Positions 24,155 through 32,565 of a stretch of DNA of 64,000 nt are shown piece by piece. The translations under genes and the position numbers were made by a program. The notes under the pieces were generated by a model. The model did not search any database. It saw only the letters and a list, made by a program, of their open reading frames with translations, and had not been told where the DNA came from. The number at the start of each line of letters is the position of its first letter. Position 1 is the stretch's first letter. Source of the stretch: Erwinia aphidicola (GTDB lineage Bacteria > Pseudomonadota > Gammaproteobacteria > Enterobacterales > Enterobacteriaceae); contig NZ_JAMKCQ010000001.1 of assembly GCF_024169515.1 (NCBI RefSeq), positions 4,650,001 through 4,714,000 of the forward strand, read 5' to 3'.

Positions 24155-24472
24155 TTACGCTTTCGGCTCGCCCATCGCTTTCAGCTTCTTCGACAGATCG
24201 CGACGCTCTTTAGAGAGGTCGGCATTTTTGATGATGTAATCATCCACGCGATCTTCGTAATCGCTGCGCATGCTGGAGATAATCTCCTGGATAGCTTCCA
24301 CGCTCATGCCGGGTTTAATGTACTCACCCAGGTTGTCGAGCAGCAGAACACGCTTCTGGTTATCACGGATTTTCTTTTCGTTGTCGTGAATTTCACGTTG
24401 CAGCTTGTTCTTACGACGAAACATACGCACGAACTCCAGTACGTCCTGAAATGATTGCTTTGCATTTTCCAT
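24155..24472 (-). CDS. yeeX: DUF496 family protein YeeX
   Basis: Small coiled-coil-rich cytoplasmic protein of 105 residues, almost collinear with E. coli YeeX (109): [40 protein letters not shown] and [20 protein letters not shown]. Charged and helical throughout; function not established. ATG 24472 is preferred over 24487 because it matches the family N-terminus and follows AAGGTG. It is the first of the conserved yeeX-yeeA-dacD block. Confidence 0.93.
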   Translation of the reverse strand: MENAKQSFQDVLEFVRMFRRKNKLQREIHDNEKKIRDNQKRVLLLDNLGEYIKPGMSVEAIQEIISSMRSDYEDRVDDYIIKNADLSKERRDLSKKLKAMGEPKA

Positions 24473-24633
24473 GAAGACACCTTTCATTTGGGCCTGCTTA
24501 CACAGGCATCATTGTCGTAGCCATCAGATTAGCGGCGCGCCGCTGGCGATGGCAATTTTAAACTTGCAGAATCGGATTGGGCCTATCTTACCCTGAAGCG
24601 ACCCGCCTCGCAGTAAGTTGTTGCTGGATCATT

Positions 24634-25728
24634 CTATTTTCGCAGCGCCAGGCGAATAAGTTCCGATAACCGCTCCAGCTGCCGGACCATCTCCAGACTG
24701 AGCCAGACGTAGCCGTGAATGGGGGTTTCCACCAGTTCGTCACTGTCAGACTCGGCGATCAGCTGGCGCAGTTCCCGCGTAATCTCCACCAGTTCTTCAC
24801 TGTTGGCTCCAATCTTGTCGGTATTCCCCTCCACGATAGCCTGCGACAGCGCCCGCAGCGTATTTTCGGTCATCTGCTGGGTGCGGCGCAGCGCCGGGGC
24901 GTTCAGCATAATCAGGTGGCTCTGGCGCGACGCCCACCAGGCATTGAGCTGCAGCTCCAGCGTGCAGACCAGATTGCGGTTCAGCGTCTGTATCCCTTCA
25001 AATACCGAGCGCGGCGTGCGCGTCTCTTTACTGGAAGGCTCGATCAGCGCGCGCATCTTAATCACATTACTGAGCAGGCGCTGTAACGGGCGCGTCAGGC
25101 GCGGTTTTTCAACCAGGTTGGGAGAGAAACCGGCGTGATAAACCCGCGCGGTTTCCAGCAGCAGATCGGACAGCTGAATGCGCCAGTGGGTGTAGGCTTT
25201 TTGCGGCCAGATGCTGGTGAACAGCAGCGCCAGCAGCGAGCCGAGGATCACATCACCGCCGCGCCACAGGGCGGTGGTCATATCCCCCGGGATCCCGCCG
25301 CAGATCACCGCCAGGGTGATGCCAATCAGCAGCGCCATATAGGGCTGTTTGCCCAGCGTCAGAAAGCCGCTGATAAACATGATCGCCGCGCACCACAGCA
25401 GCATGCCCGGCAGCGAGATCAGCTCCAGCCTGAGCGCGATCAGCCCGGAGATAGAGCCATACAGGGTGCCGCCAATGCGCTGCAGCGCGCGCGGGAAGAC
25501 ATTGCCCCAGAAGGATATCGGCCCCATCACCACCACCAGCGTGATCAGCGGCCAGCTGCCCTCGGGGATCTCCATCAGCCTGACCAGCAGGAAGGTAAGC
25601 ACGAAAGCCAGCGCGATACGCACGCCGTGCACTGTGCGGTAATTACGATATACGTTGAACTGCAGGGCCGAAATCGGCTTGTCCGGTCGCAAAACAGGCT
25701 CCGAAAGATGGGGGTCTCTGCGCGCCAT
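24634..25728 (-). CDS. yeeA: FUSC-family inner-membrane protein YeeA
   Basis: Putative transporter of the fusaric-acid-resistance/aromatic-acid exporter superfamily, about 364 residues. The N-terminal half has six membrane segments (RIALAFVLTFLLVRLMEIPEGSWPLITLVVVMGPISFWGN onward). The C-terminal half is soluble and helical (RPLQRLLSNVIKMRALIEPSSKETR) and ends in VETPIHGYVWL-EM, as in E. coli YeeA (352). ATG 25728 is used; a GTG at 25788 would add 20 residues but has no ribosome site. Between yeeX and dacD as in E. coli. Confidence 0.88.
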   Translation of the reverse strand: MARRDPHLSEPVLRPDKPISALQFNVYRNYRTVHGVRIALAFVLTFLLVRLMEIPEGSWPLITLVVVMGPISFWGNVFPRALQRIGGTLYGSISGLIALRLELISLPGMLLWCAAIMFISGFLTLGKQPYMALLIGITLAVICGGIPGDMTTALWRGGDVILGSLLALLFTSIWPQKAYTHWRIQLSDLLLETARVYHAGFSPNLVEKPRLTRPLQRLLSNVIKMRALIEPSSKETRTPRSVFEGIQTLNRNLVCTLELQLNAWWASRQSHLIMLNAPALRRTQQMTENTLRALSQAIVEGNTDKIGANSEELVEITRELRQLIAESDSDELVETPIHGYVWLSLEMVRQLERLSELIRLALRK

Positions 25729-25891
25729 GATACCTGAAGTCGGGGTCGGGAAAAGGCGTAGAGCGACGCTTTTCAGATGTTTTTTCACTCATTTATGGCG
25801 AGTTAACGGCAGAAAACATTGAATTTACCGGGGAGATACAGCCCGTTAATAATCCATTACCTTGCCGATGAATTTATTAACTTTTAAATAA

Positions 25892-25915
25892 CATGGCCGC
25901 AGGAAGGCGGCCATG
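25892..25915 (-). terminator. hairpin after dacD
   Basis: Nine-base inverted repeat CATGGCCGC / GCGGCCATG with a 6-base loop, 12 bases past the dacD stop. The T-run on the minus strand is weak (TTATTT), so terminator function is likely but not certain. Confidence 0.55.
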
Positions 25916-25927
25916 GAAAAATCAGCC

Positions 25928-27112
25928 TTACAGCTTGCGCTTGATATAGTCTGAAATGCGCGTGATAACGCCTGCCTCTTCTATCGGCTGCAGCGCCACC
26001 AGCGGGTAGCTGGCCAGCTGCTTATCGCCCTCAACCAGTTGAATAGTGCCGACCTGCTCGTGCAGCTTAATCGGTGCTTCCAGATCCTTGCGGTCGATGA
26101 CGTACTTGGCTTTGACCTTCTGCACTGCATCGCGTGGCAGGGTAAGATAGACGTCATTTTCACTGCCCAGAGAAATGCGGTGCGGGTTGCCGTACCAGAC
26201 ATTTTCATGGCCAATCTCTTTGCCCGCGTGGAACAGCTGGACGGTATCGAAATTGCTCTGGCCCCAGATCAGCAGTTTGCGCGCCTGCTCTTCACGCCCT
26301 TTCGGGCTTTTACCCCCCATCACCACGGCAATAAGGCGGCGCTGACCGTCCACGCTGGAGGCAATGATATTAAAGCCGGCGCTTTCGGTGTGGCCGGTCT
26401 TCAGCCCGTCGACGTGCAGGGTTTTGTCCCACAGCAGGCCGTTGCGGTTCTGCTGGGTAATGCCGTTCCAGGTGAGCGACTTCTCGCTGTACATTTGGTA
26501 GAAGTCCGGCTCGCCGCTGATGATCGCCCGTGACAGCTTCGCCAGGTCGCGCGCGGTGGTGAACTGGCCCGGTGCATCAAGCCCGTGAACGGTTTCAAAG
26601 TGGGTATTAGCCAGGCCAAGCTTTTCAACATACTGATTCATCATGGTGACAAAGTTTGCCTCGCTGCCCGCCACATAATCGGCGAGCGCCACGCAGGCAT
26701 CATTACCTGAATCGATAATCACACCGCGGCTTAAATCGCGCACCGAGACCTTCTCCCCCGGCTTAAGGAACATCAGCGAAGAACCTTTAAATACCGGGTT
26801 GCCTGCTCCCCAGGCATCCTGCCCGACGGTGACCATGTCATCACGGCTAATCCGCTTTTTATCAATAGCGCGGTCAACCACATAGCCGGTCATCAGCTTG
26901 GTCAGGCTGGCCGGATTGCGGCGCTCATCCGGGTTGCCGGAGGTGAGGATCTGCCCGGTAGTGGCATCCATCAGTACCCAGGAAGCGGCATCAATCGCCG
27001 GGGCAGTCATTGGGAACGCCAGTGCGTCAACGCCCGGGTTGTTTTCGGCATGGGCTACGGTACTCAGGGCCATAACCACGGTTAAACTTGCAAGCTGACG
27101 CTTTTTCAACAC
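25928..27112 (-). CDS. dacD: D-alanyl-D-alanine carboxypeptidase DacD (PBP6b)
   Basis: Low-molecular-weight penicillin-binding protein that trims the terminal D-Ala of peptidoglycan stem peptides in the periplasm. The product has 394 residues with a signal peptide (cleavage near AHA-ENN, residue 22), the catalytic Ser69-Leu-Thr-Lys72, the SGN motif in DSGNDACVALADY and KTG in DGLKTGHTESAGFN. It ends in a C-terminal beta domain and amphipathic anchor (GVITRISDYIKRKL). Start is GTG at 27112, with TTG one codon later as an alternative. Gene order with yeeA supports dacD rather than dacA or dacC. Confidence 0.94.
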   Translation of the reverse strand: MLKKRQLASLTVVMALSTVAHAENNPGVDALAFPMTAPAIDAASWVLMDATTGQILTSGNPDERRNPASLTKLMTGYVVDRAIDKKRISRDDMVTVGQDAWGAGNPVFKGSSLMFLKPGEKVSVRDLSRGVIIDSGNDACVALADYVAGSEANFVTMMNQYVEKLGLANTHFETVHGLDAPGQFTTARDLAKLSRAIISGEPDFYQMYSEKSLTWNGITQQNRNGLLWDKTLHVDGLKTGHTESAGFNIIASSVDGQRRLIAVVMGGKSPKGREEQARKLLIWGQSNFDTVQLFHAGKEIGHENVWYGNPHRISLGSENDVYLTLPRDAVQKVKAKYVIDRKDLEAPIKLHEQVGTIQLVEGDKQLASYPLVALQPIEEAGVITRISDYIKRKL

Positions 27113-27347
27113 TCAATCCTCAATACGGTAACAGATAAAAAATTGCGCATGTTGTACGGGATCCTTTGGCATTTTGTGCGAATAAATTGCAAGAAAATAT
27201 GAATAAATCAGCCGATTAGCTGATGGAGCTGCACCTGGTGTGGCGCTGAAATTTTTCCACAGGGAAATGCCCTCTTCTGGATATCGCCACTGCCGCGGCC
27301 TGATGTAGTTTTACGTCGACACTTTAATGACAGGAGCGTGATTAAAA

Positions 27348-27596
27348 ATGAAGTTAATACCCTTTGCCTTACTTGCACTTTGCCTGAACGGCTGTGCCGA
27401 TAGCGCAGACCCCCTTGATAGCCGCCAGGGCGCGGTCATTTGTCAGGGTTTCGGCTGTAACACCCCGCCCGGTAAACACTCATCCTCATCAGCTACCCAC
27501 AAGCCAACCCGGGATGAAAAAATTCGCGCGCGCCAGGGGCTGCCGCCGGACTTTGGCAGCGATGAAAGTCGGGTCTCATTTCCGATAAAATTTTAA
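27348..27596 (+). CDS. small predicted lipoprotein
   Basis: 82-residue protein with a type II signal sequence: MKLIPFALLALCLNGC, lipobox LNGC with Cys16. The mature part is short, polar and Ser/Thr-rich, with a second cysteine pair (VICQGFGCN) and a basic stretch (KPTRDEKIRARQGLPP). Aspartate after the lipid cysteine is at +3, not +2, so no clear inner-membrane retention signal. Unknown function. Divergent from dacD and 84 bases before kbp. Confidence 0.7.
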   Translation: MKLIPFALLALCLNGCADSADPLDSRQGAVICQGFGCNTPPGKHSSSSATHKPTRDEKIRARQGLPPDFGSDESRVSFPIKF

Positions 27597-27680
27597 CCGG
27601 GTCGGGCATCTGCTGCGCAAAAAGTGCCGGGGCGTCTAAACTTAAGCTGCTCTACTCACCTACTAACAGGAGTTATAGAC

Positions 27681-28121
27681 ATGGGACTGCTTGATTTCGT
27701 TAAAGAGGCCGGGAGCAAAGTTATTGAGGCCTTCTCCGGCAATGCACACGCGCAGGCGACTGCAATTGAAGATGACCTGAAAAAATCGGGGATCCCCGGT
27801 GCTGATAAGGTCAAGGTTGAGGTCAATGGTGACAAGGTCGTGGTTACCGGTGATGGCCTGACGCAGGAGGAGAAAGAGAAGATCATTGTCGCCGCCGGCA
27901 ACGTGAAGGGTATCGGCAGCGTAGATGACAAGATTACCGTCACCTCGGTAGCCGTTGAGGCCAGATTCTATACCGTTGTTTCCGGTGATACCCTGAGTGC
28001 CATCGCTAAAAAAGAGTATGGCAACGCCAACGACTACAACAAAATTTTCGAAGCCAACAAGCCGATGCTGAGCCATCCGGACAAGATCTACCCGGGCCAG
28101 AAACTGCGCATACCGCAGTAA
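27681..28121 (+). CDS. kbp: potassium-binding protein Kbp (BON-LysM)
   Basis: Cytoplasmic K+-binding protein of 146 residues, like E. coli Kbp/YgaU (149). A BON domain (about 20-90; [33 protein letters not shown]) is followed by a LysM domain (about 97-145; [32 protein letters not shown]). ATG 27681 follows ACAGGAG; a longer frame from 27624 is not family-like. It is intact, unlike the second copy at 30008. In E. coli ygaU is elsewhere on the chromosome, so its place beside sbcB is a lineage feature. Confidence 0.93.
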   Translation: MGLLDFVKEAGSKVIEAFSGNAHAQATAIEDDLKKSGIPGADKVKVEVNGDKVVVTGDGLTQEEKEKIIVAAGNVKGIGSVDDKITVTSVAVEARFYTVVSGDTLSAIAKKEYGNANDYNKIFEANKPMLSHPDKIYPGQKLRIPQ

Positions 28122-28142
28122 TCCTGCGCCTGACCTTACCTG

Positions 28143-28167
28143 ACCGGCGAAATGCCGGTTTTTTTTC
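28143..28167 (+). terminator. terminator of kbp
   Basis: ACCGGC / GCCGGT stem with a GAAAT loop followed by eight T, 21 bases after the kbp stop. The corresponding hairpin after the second kbp copy (around 30464-30487) has mismatches. Confidence 0.88.
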
Positions 28168-28341
28168 GTCTGACACCGCTGCTGCGACGCTTCAGCCTGT
28201 AGGGGATATGGTTTACCATAAGGCATATCACTAAAACGCATCGCTCAGGAGAGAGCTCAGGATGAAGGTAGAGGGATTTTCCCGCCCGACTCAATGCTGC
28301 GTTTTCAGGAAGTTAATTATTAAGTGGACCGCCATAACATC

Positions 28342-28479
28342 ATGAAAAACGCCACCAGCCAGCCCACCTTCCTTTTTCACGATTACGAAACCTTTGGTAA
28401 AAGTCCGTCGCTGGACCGCCACTTAAAATCCCTAACATGGAGTAAATCACCCCCCCTAAAATTACAAAATATTTTTTAG
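28342..28479 (+). pseudogene. 5' fragment of sbcB
   Basis: From the ATG at 28342 the frame reads QPTFLFHDYETFGKSPSLDR, identical over 20 residues to the start of the intact SbcB encoded at 32566. Immediately after Asp-Arg, at 28420, homology stops and AT-rich DNA follows; the frame ends at 28479 after 45 codons. A 25-base stretch ending at the breakpoint is identical to sbcB, while codons before it differ at several third positions. The fragment is therefore not a very recent copy. It marks the original or an imported kbp-sbcB junction. Confidence 0.88.
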
Positions 28480-28762
28480 TCATCACCAACACTTATCAAC
28501 CAGAGGATAATAAAATAACAACTACAGCCCTCTATCAATAATATAAAAGAAAAAATAAGTAGATATTTAAAACCAGTATAGAACAAAAGAAATTTATTAA
28601 TTAAATGAATGGTATTGAGTAATGAAATTCAAACCATTCAGTCACAACGGATAACATCTTATTTCCAAAACCATTTTTTTGTGGGAAAGGTATGGTAAAA
28701 CAGTTATAATAGGATATCTCCGAAAACACAATAAGTCAGATAAAACCACCTGGATTTAAGTA
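28480..28762. other. AT-rich gap before the first acyltransferase gene
   Basis: About 280 bases of very AT-rich DNA with no gene, repeat or transposase remnant that I can recognise. Likely contains the promoter of the following gene; the stretch around 28700-28720 (TATGGTAAAACAGTTATAAT) could hold a -10 box. Composition contrasts sharply with the GC-rich DNA left of 28420. Confidence 0.5.
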
Positions 28763-29863
28763 ATGAATATAGATAAAAATAAAATAAATTACCTTGAAGG
28801 ATTACGTGGACTCAGTTGCATGGTGGTTTTATTTGACCACTGTGTAAATCAGTTTTATCCTTCACTTAGACTTACAAACCAAAGTGGATTTACCGGAACT
28901 GTAAAAGACATTATTGCATGGTCCCCTCTTAACATAATTTACAGTGGCCTTATTTCCGTATTTATTTTCTTTATACTAAGCGGATTCGTTCTGTCCCACA
29001 AATATCATCTTACCAGAAACTTCAAAGACATAATAAATGCATCTAGGAAAAGATACTTCCGTTTACTAATACCAGTTTTTTTCTCACTTATATTTTTTTG
29101 GATTTGCAAGGAAATAATTGAAATTCTTTTCAAAAAGGAAAACAACATTTCTTTCTTTCAAATAATAAAATCCTCATTTTTCGATATATTCTTTACTGGC
29201 GAAAATATCATAAACGGTCCATTATGGACTATGCATGCAGAACTAGTAGGTTCCTTCATCGTATTTGGAATATTAGCCGTAAGCCATGAGATGAGATTTA
29301 GATGGTTAGTATACCTCACTGCATTGATTTACACATTCAATACTTTTTACTTTCTCTTTATATTAGGTGCTTTACTATCTGATCTTTATACATCTCAATA
29401 TCACTCATGGATAAAATTTTTAAATAAAAAAACAATAAACACCCCCCTACTAATACTCTCACTTTTATTTGTCTCCTACCCAACAATAAGACCAGGCGTA
29501 GAGATAGGTGGTATCTACACCTACTTAACATTCCCAGCAGACTTTAGCATTCATACCTTCTGGCATATTATCGGCGTAAGCATTATTTTTTTAGTTATTT
29601 TAAACACTCCTTCACTGCAAAAAATATTCAATCATAATCTGTCACTTTTTTTAGGTAAATTATCCTTTTCTGCTTATGTCTTACACTTCCCGATTTTATT
29701 AGTAGTGAGAGAGTTCAATATAAAATTCAATTCTGCATCATTAACTCTACTTGTTAACTCAATAATTGTATTTTCGTTGACACTGATAATTTCAATTGCA
29801 TTTGAAAAATACATTGACAAGAATGCCGTGATAATATCAAACAAAATAGCCAAGAATGCATAA
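28763..29863 (+). CDS. acyltransferase-3 family membrane protein (first)
   Basis: Inner-membrane O-acyltransferase of the OafA/YrhL (acyltransferase 3) family, 366 residues with about ten membrane segments. The catalytic R-X10-H signature is present at Arg15 and His26 (EGLRGLSCMVVLFDHC). A second conserved stretch, GPLWTMHAELVGSFIVFG, lies near residue 155. Such enzymes acetylate surface polysaccharides. The gene is strikingly AT-rich against its surroundings, a sign of transfer. It sits between the sbcB fragment and the broken kbp copy, so it arrived with that rearrangement. Substrate unknown; O-antigen or exopolysaccharide is plausible. Confidence 0.88.
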   Translation: MNIDKNKINYLEGLRGLSCMVVLFDHCVNQFYPSLRLTNQSGFTGTVKDIIAWSPLNIIYSGLISVFIFFILSGFVLSHKYHLTRNFKDIINASRKRYFRLLIPVFFSLIFFWICKEIIEILFKKENNISFFQIIKSSFFDIFFTGENIINGPLWTMHAELVGSFIVFGILAVSHEMRFRWLVYLTALIYTFNTFYFLFILGALLSDLYTSQYHSWIKFLNKKTINTPLLILSLLFVSYPTIRPGVEIGGIYTYLTFPADFSIHTFWHIIGVSIIFLVILNTPSLQKIFNHNLSLFLGKLSFSAYVLHFPILLVVREFNIKFNSASLTLLVNSIIVFSLTLIISIAFEKYIDKNAVIISNKIAKNA

Positions 29864-29960
29864 ATATGGTTTAAAGCAATAATTTTATCTAGGCCAGGGT
29901 AATATTACTGTTTAACTCTGGCAATGTTCTCAACCAACCAGACAGAACTTAATTCTCAGT

Positions 29961-30490
29961 CTAAACTTAAGTTGCTGTACTCACCTACTAACAGGAGTTT
30001 TAGACATGGGACTGCTTGATTTCGTTAAAGAGGAGAGCAAAATTTTGAGGCCTTCTCCGGCAATGAACACGCGCAGGCGACTGCGATTAAAGATAACCTG
30101 AAAAAATCGGGCATCCCGGGCGCAGACAAAGTTAAAGTCGAGGTCAATGGCGACAAAGTGGTCGTCGCTGGCGACGGGCTGACGCAGGAGGAGAAAGAGA
30201 AGATCATGGTCGCCGCAGGCATTGTGAAGGGTATCAGTAGCGTGGATGACAAGATTATCGTCACCTCGGTAGCCGTTGAGGCTAAGTTCTTTACCGCTGT
30301 CTCCGGTGATACCCCGGGTGCTATCGCGAGGAAAAAGTATGGCAACGCCAACGACTACAACAAAATTTTCGAAGCCAACAATCCGATGCAGAGCCATCCG
30401 GACAAGATCTATCCGGGCCAGAAGTTGCGTATACCTCAGTAATCCTTGGCCTGAGCGTACCTGATCGGCTAAATGCCGGATTTTTTCGTC
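29961..30490 (+). repeat. second copy of the kbp segment (duplicated block)
   Basis: DNA from GTCTAAACTTAAG at 29961 to the degraded terminator near 30490 aligns with 27634-28167, including the kbp leader, ribosome site and coding region. The distance from block start to ATG is 47 bases in both. Similarity begins abruptly at the left edge and fades after the terminator. The copies differ by many substitutions plus a 4-base deletion. Confidence 0.88.
30008..30442 (+). pseudogene. frameshifted second kbp copy
   Basis: Starts like kbp ([10 protein letters not shown]) but a net 4-base loss near codon 9 shifts the frame, giving a stop after about 31 codons. The remainder is still readable in the kbp frame, with the BON part ([20 protein letters not shown]) and the whole LysM domain (FFTAVSGDTPGAIARKKYGN...[10 protein letters not shown]). 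An internal start at 30158 could give a 94-residue BON-fragment/LysM protein, but no ribosome site is evident. Best regarded as an inactivated duplicate. Confidence 0.85.
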
Positions 30491-30912
30491 TGTAATCATG
30501 CCGCGAAGTTTCAGAATCAGAGGGATACGCTTTATCAACAAGGATATGATTACAACGCAATGCTCAAGGTAGTTCATCACAGAAACTTTGAATGATTCTT
30601 CGCCTTCAGATAGTTAGTCATTCAATAGACCGTAATAACAACACTAAAGTGCCTTAAACAAATCAATCTTCCTCTTACTTGATAAATTCACTTCGATCGG
30701 ACAGGCAATAATAGAGTGAAAAATTATTTTTACGCAGTTTTTTGTACTGTTTAGGTATACAGCCTAACGCATTAGGTAAGTAGCGTGATAAGCATATTTA
30801 TCCAGAATAAAGGCTATGAAAGAAACTTTAATGACTTCGCGCAATATAGCACTGTTAAACTATTTATTGTGGTGATATTATATTGAAATAATTTATGAAT
30901 GGCGTATGACGC
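30443..30912. other. gap between kbp copy and second acyltransferase gene
   Basis: 470 bases. The left third is GC-moderate and resembles degraded sequence downstream of kbp: the hairpin, then TTTATCAACAAGGATATGATTACAACG-like bases that weakly echo 28210-28250. The rest is AT-rich with no gene. TATACAGCCTAACGC and nearby bases could carry a promoter. No mobile-element ends seen. Confidence 0.45.
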
Positions 30913-32061
30913 ATGATGGCACAATACTTGATAATTCTTTCACTCTCATTTATTTTTCTGAGCACACTATATTTCATAGCTGAAAAAAGTGGACTTAAAA
31001 ACGATTTAAAAAAAACCTCAAAATTTAAAACCATTGACGGATTAAGAGGTCTGGCAGCAATTTTAGTTGTCTTCCATCATTCAATCCTGGCAAATATAAA
31101 TGCAATTAGTGGAAACTGGAATTTTTCTAATGAAAAATTTATAAGCGAAAATGAACACCTCCAAAGTTTTTATCATAACGCTGGACCAGTTGGAGTTATT
31201 TTATTCTTTATGATAACTGGATTTTTATTCTCTAATAAACTAATCACCAGTAAAGGCAACATTAGTTACACCGACTTCTACAAAAAGAGAATACTTAGGA
31301 TTGCTCCTCTTTACTATTTCAGCGTGCTTGTTATATTTATCATATCTATGTCTATGCCCATCAATACACCTTCAGATTTTTTGGATGGGGTCAAGAAATT
31401 TTTCGGATGGTTAAGTTTTTACTTCATTGGATATGAAGGGTTTACAACTAATTATCCATATAGTAGGTTAAATGCAGGAGTTTTTTGGACGTTGGCGGTA
31501 GAATGGAAATTCTATTTTTTAATCCCTTTTTTAGGTCTCTTTGCAGGCTCACTGAGAAATGTAATAATATTTTCCACCTCAGCCGCCTTAACTATTATCA
31601 CCTTAAACAATGCCGGCTTGATAATAAATACGGATAGCGCAATTATACTATCTTTTTTATTTGGTTCACTTTCCTCTATAATACAAAACAGCCAACTAAA
31701 CCTTAAACTTCTAACTCTCAAACCTTTATCTATTTTAACTATAGCTTGTATAACCTACGCTTTATTATCCCCACCGGAGGTCTATAATAATTTAACCGTA
31801 AGCGTTATAGGCGTTGCATTTATTATCATTAGTGGTGGGAACAGCATTTTAGGGTTATTAACATCAAAGCCACTCAAGGCTGCTGGGGTTATAAGTTATA
31901 GCATTTACCTGCTTCACGGAATAACACTTAACGTCTGCAACTTTTTCCTTGCAAAAAACATTAGTTACCTTTCAATTACTGCCATTTCATTAATAATCAT
32001 ACCTTTAATATGTACAGCCACCTATTTATACATTGAGAAGCCTTTTATATCAAAAAATTAG
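30913..32061 (+). CDS. acyltransferase-3 family membrane protein (second)
   Basis: A second OafA/YrhL-type O-acyltransferase, 382 residues. An extra N-terminal membrane segment (residues 4-23) precedes the catalytic signature, Arg45 and His56 in DGLRGLAAILVVFHHS. Conserved GVFWTLAVEWKFYFLIPF lies near residue 193, and about ten further membrane segments follow. It is not a copy of the first acyltransferase: the two share only family motifs. AT-rich like the first. Two adjacent ATGs (30913, 30916), weak ribosome site. It lies between the broken kbp copy and intact sbcB. Confidence 0.88.
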   Translation: MMAQYLIILSLSFIFLSTLYFIAEKSGLKNDLKKTSKFKTIDGLRGLAAILVVFHHSILANINAISGNWNFSNEKFISENEHLQSFYHNAGPVGVILFFMITGFLFSNKLITSKGNISYTDFYKKRILRIAPLYYFSVLVIFIISMSMPINTPSDFLDGVKKFFGWLSFYFIGYEGFTTNYPYSRLNAGVFWTLAVEWKFYFLIPFLGLFAGSLRNVIIFSTSAALTIITLNNAGLIINTDSAIILSFLFGSLSSIIQNSQLNLKLLTLKPLSILTIACITYALLSPPEVYNNLTVSVIGVAFIIISGGNSILGLLTSKPLKAAGVISYSIYLLHGITLNVCNFFLAKNISYLSITAISLIIIPLICTATYLYIEKPFISKN

Positions 32062-32565
32062 CCTTTATTAGCCAGTTCAGAAATAAGTTCTGGCAATTTA
32101 AAAATTAAGTCAGCACACATAATAGAAAACAACTTCTCTTTCAATAAAAATTAATTATTCTACTTTTTCGTTAAAACTTCGCAATTACCGTTTCACTAAT
32201 AATTAAATTTTCTATAAAAATTGGTTTTGCAAAGAAGTAAAATTTTAGTCCATACAACGCATGCAACCCCCATGTCGATTCCTTCGAATCCTCAACTCTA
32301 GCTGTCTAACATCGGCCAGTGCTTTCTCCATCCCGAAAATGAAAGATAATTGCGCCCTGAATGATATGTGAATGCCAAACCCATTGCGATATGCCCCTTC
32401 AGGACTTGCCGATTATGGTTTACCATGAGTGGAGATAAGTTTAGCGTAGCTAAGCGTCATGATAATTTTCTGTGCGCATGGCTATAGAGGTTTTGTATCA
32501 TTTTGGTAAGAAATGCTCCTCTTACTAAGCAAAACGTACTGATTCAGAAGTGAAAAGAGAAAATA
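32062..32565. other. gap between second acyltransferase gene and sbcB
   Basis: 504 bases without a recognisable gene. The first 180 bases are AT-rich and continue the foreign composition. From about 32250 the composition returns towards the genome average. The bases TATGGTTTACCAT at about 32414-32426 also occur in the gap after the intact kbp (28207-28219), so the right part is probably the native sbcB upstream region. Confidence 0.5.

Noticed and set aside
28763..32061. the two acyltransferase genes as a tandem duplication
   Set aside because: They share only the family signature and topology, and one has an extra N-terminal membrane segment; they are not recent copies of each other.
32265..32320. 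possible tRNA-like T-arm (TTCGAATCC) upstream of sbcB
   Set aside because: No acceptor or anticodon stem can be completed around it.
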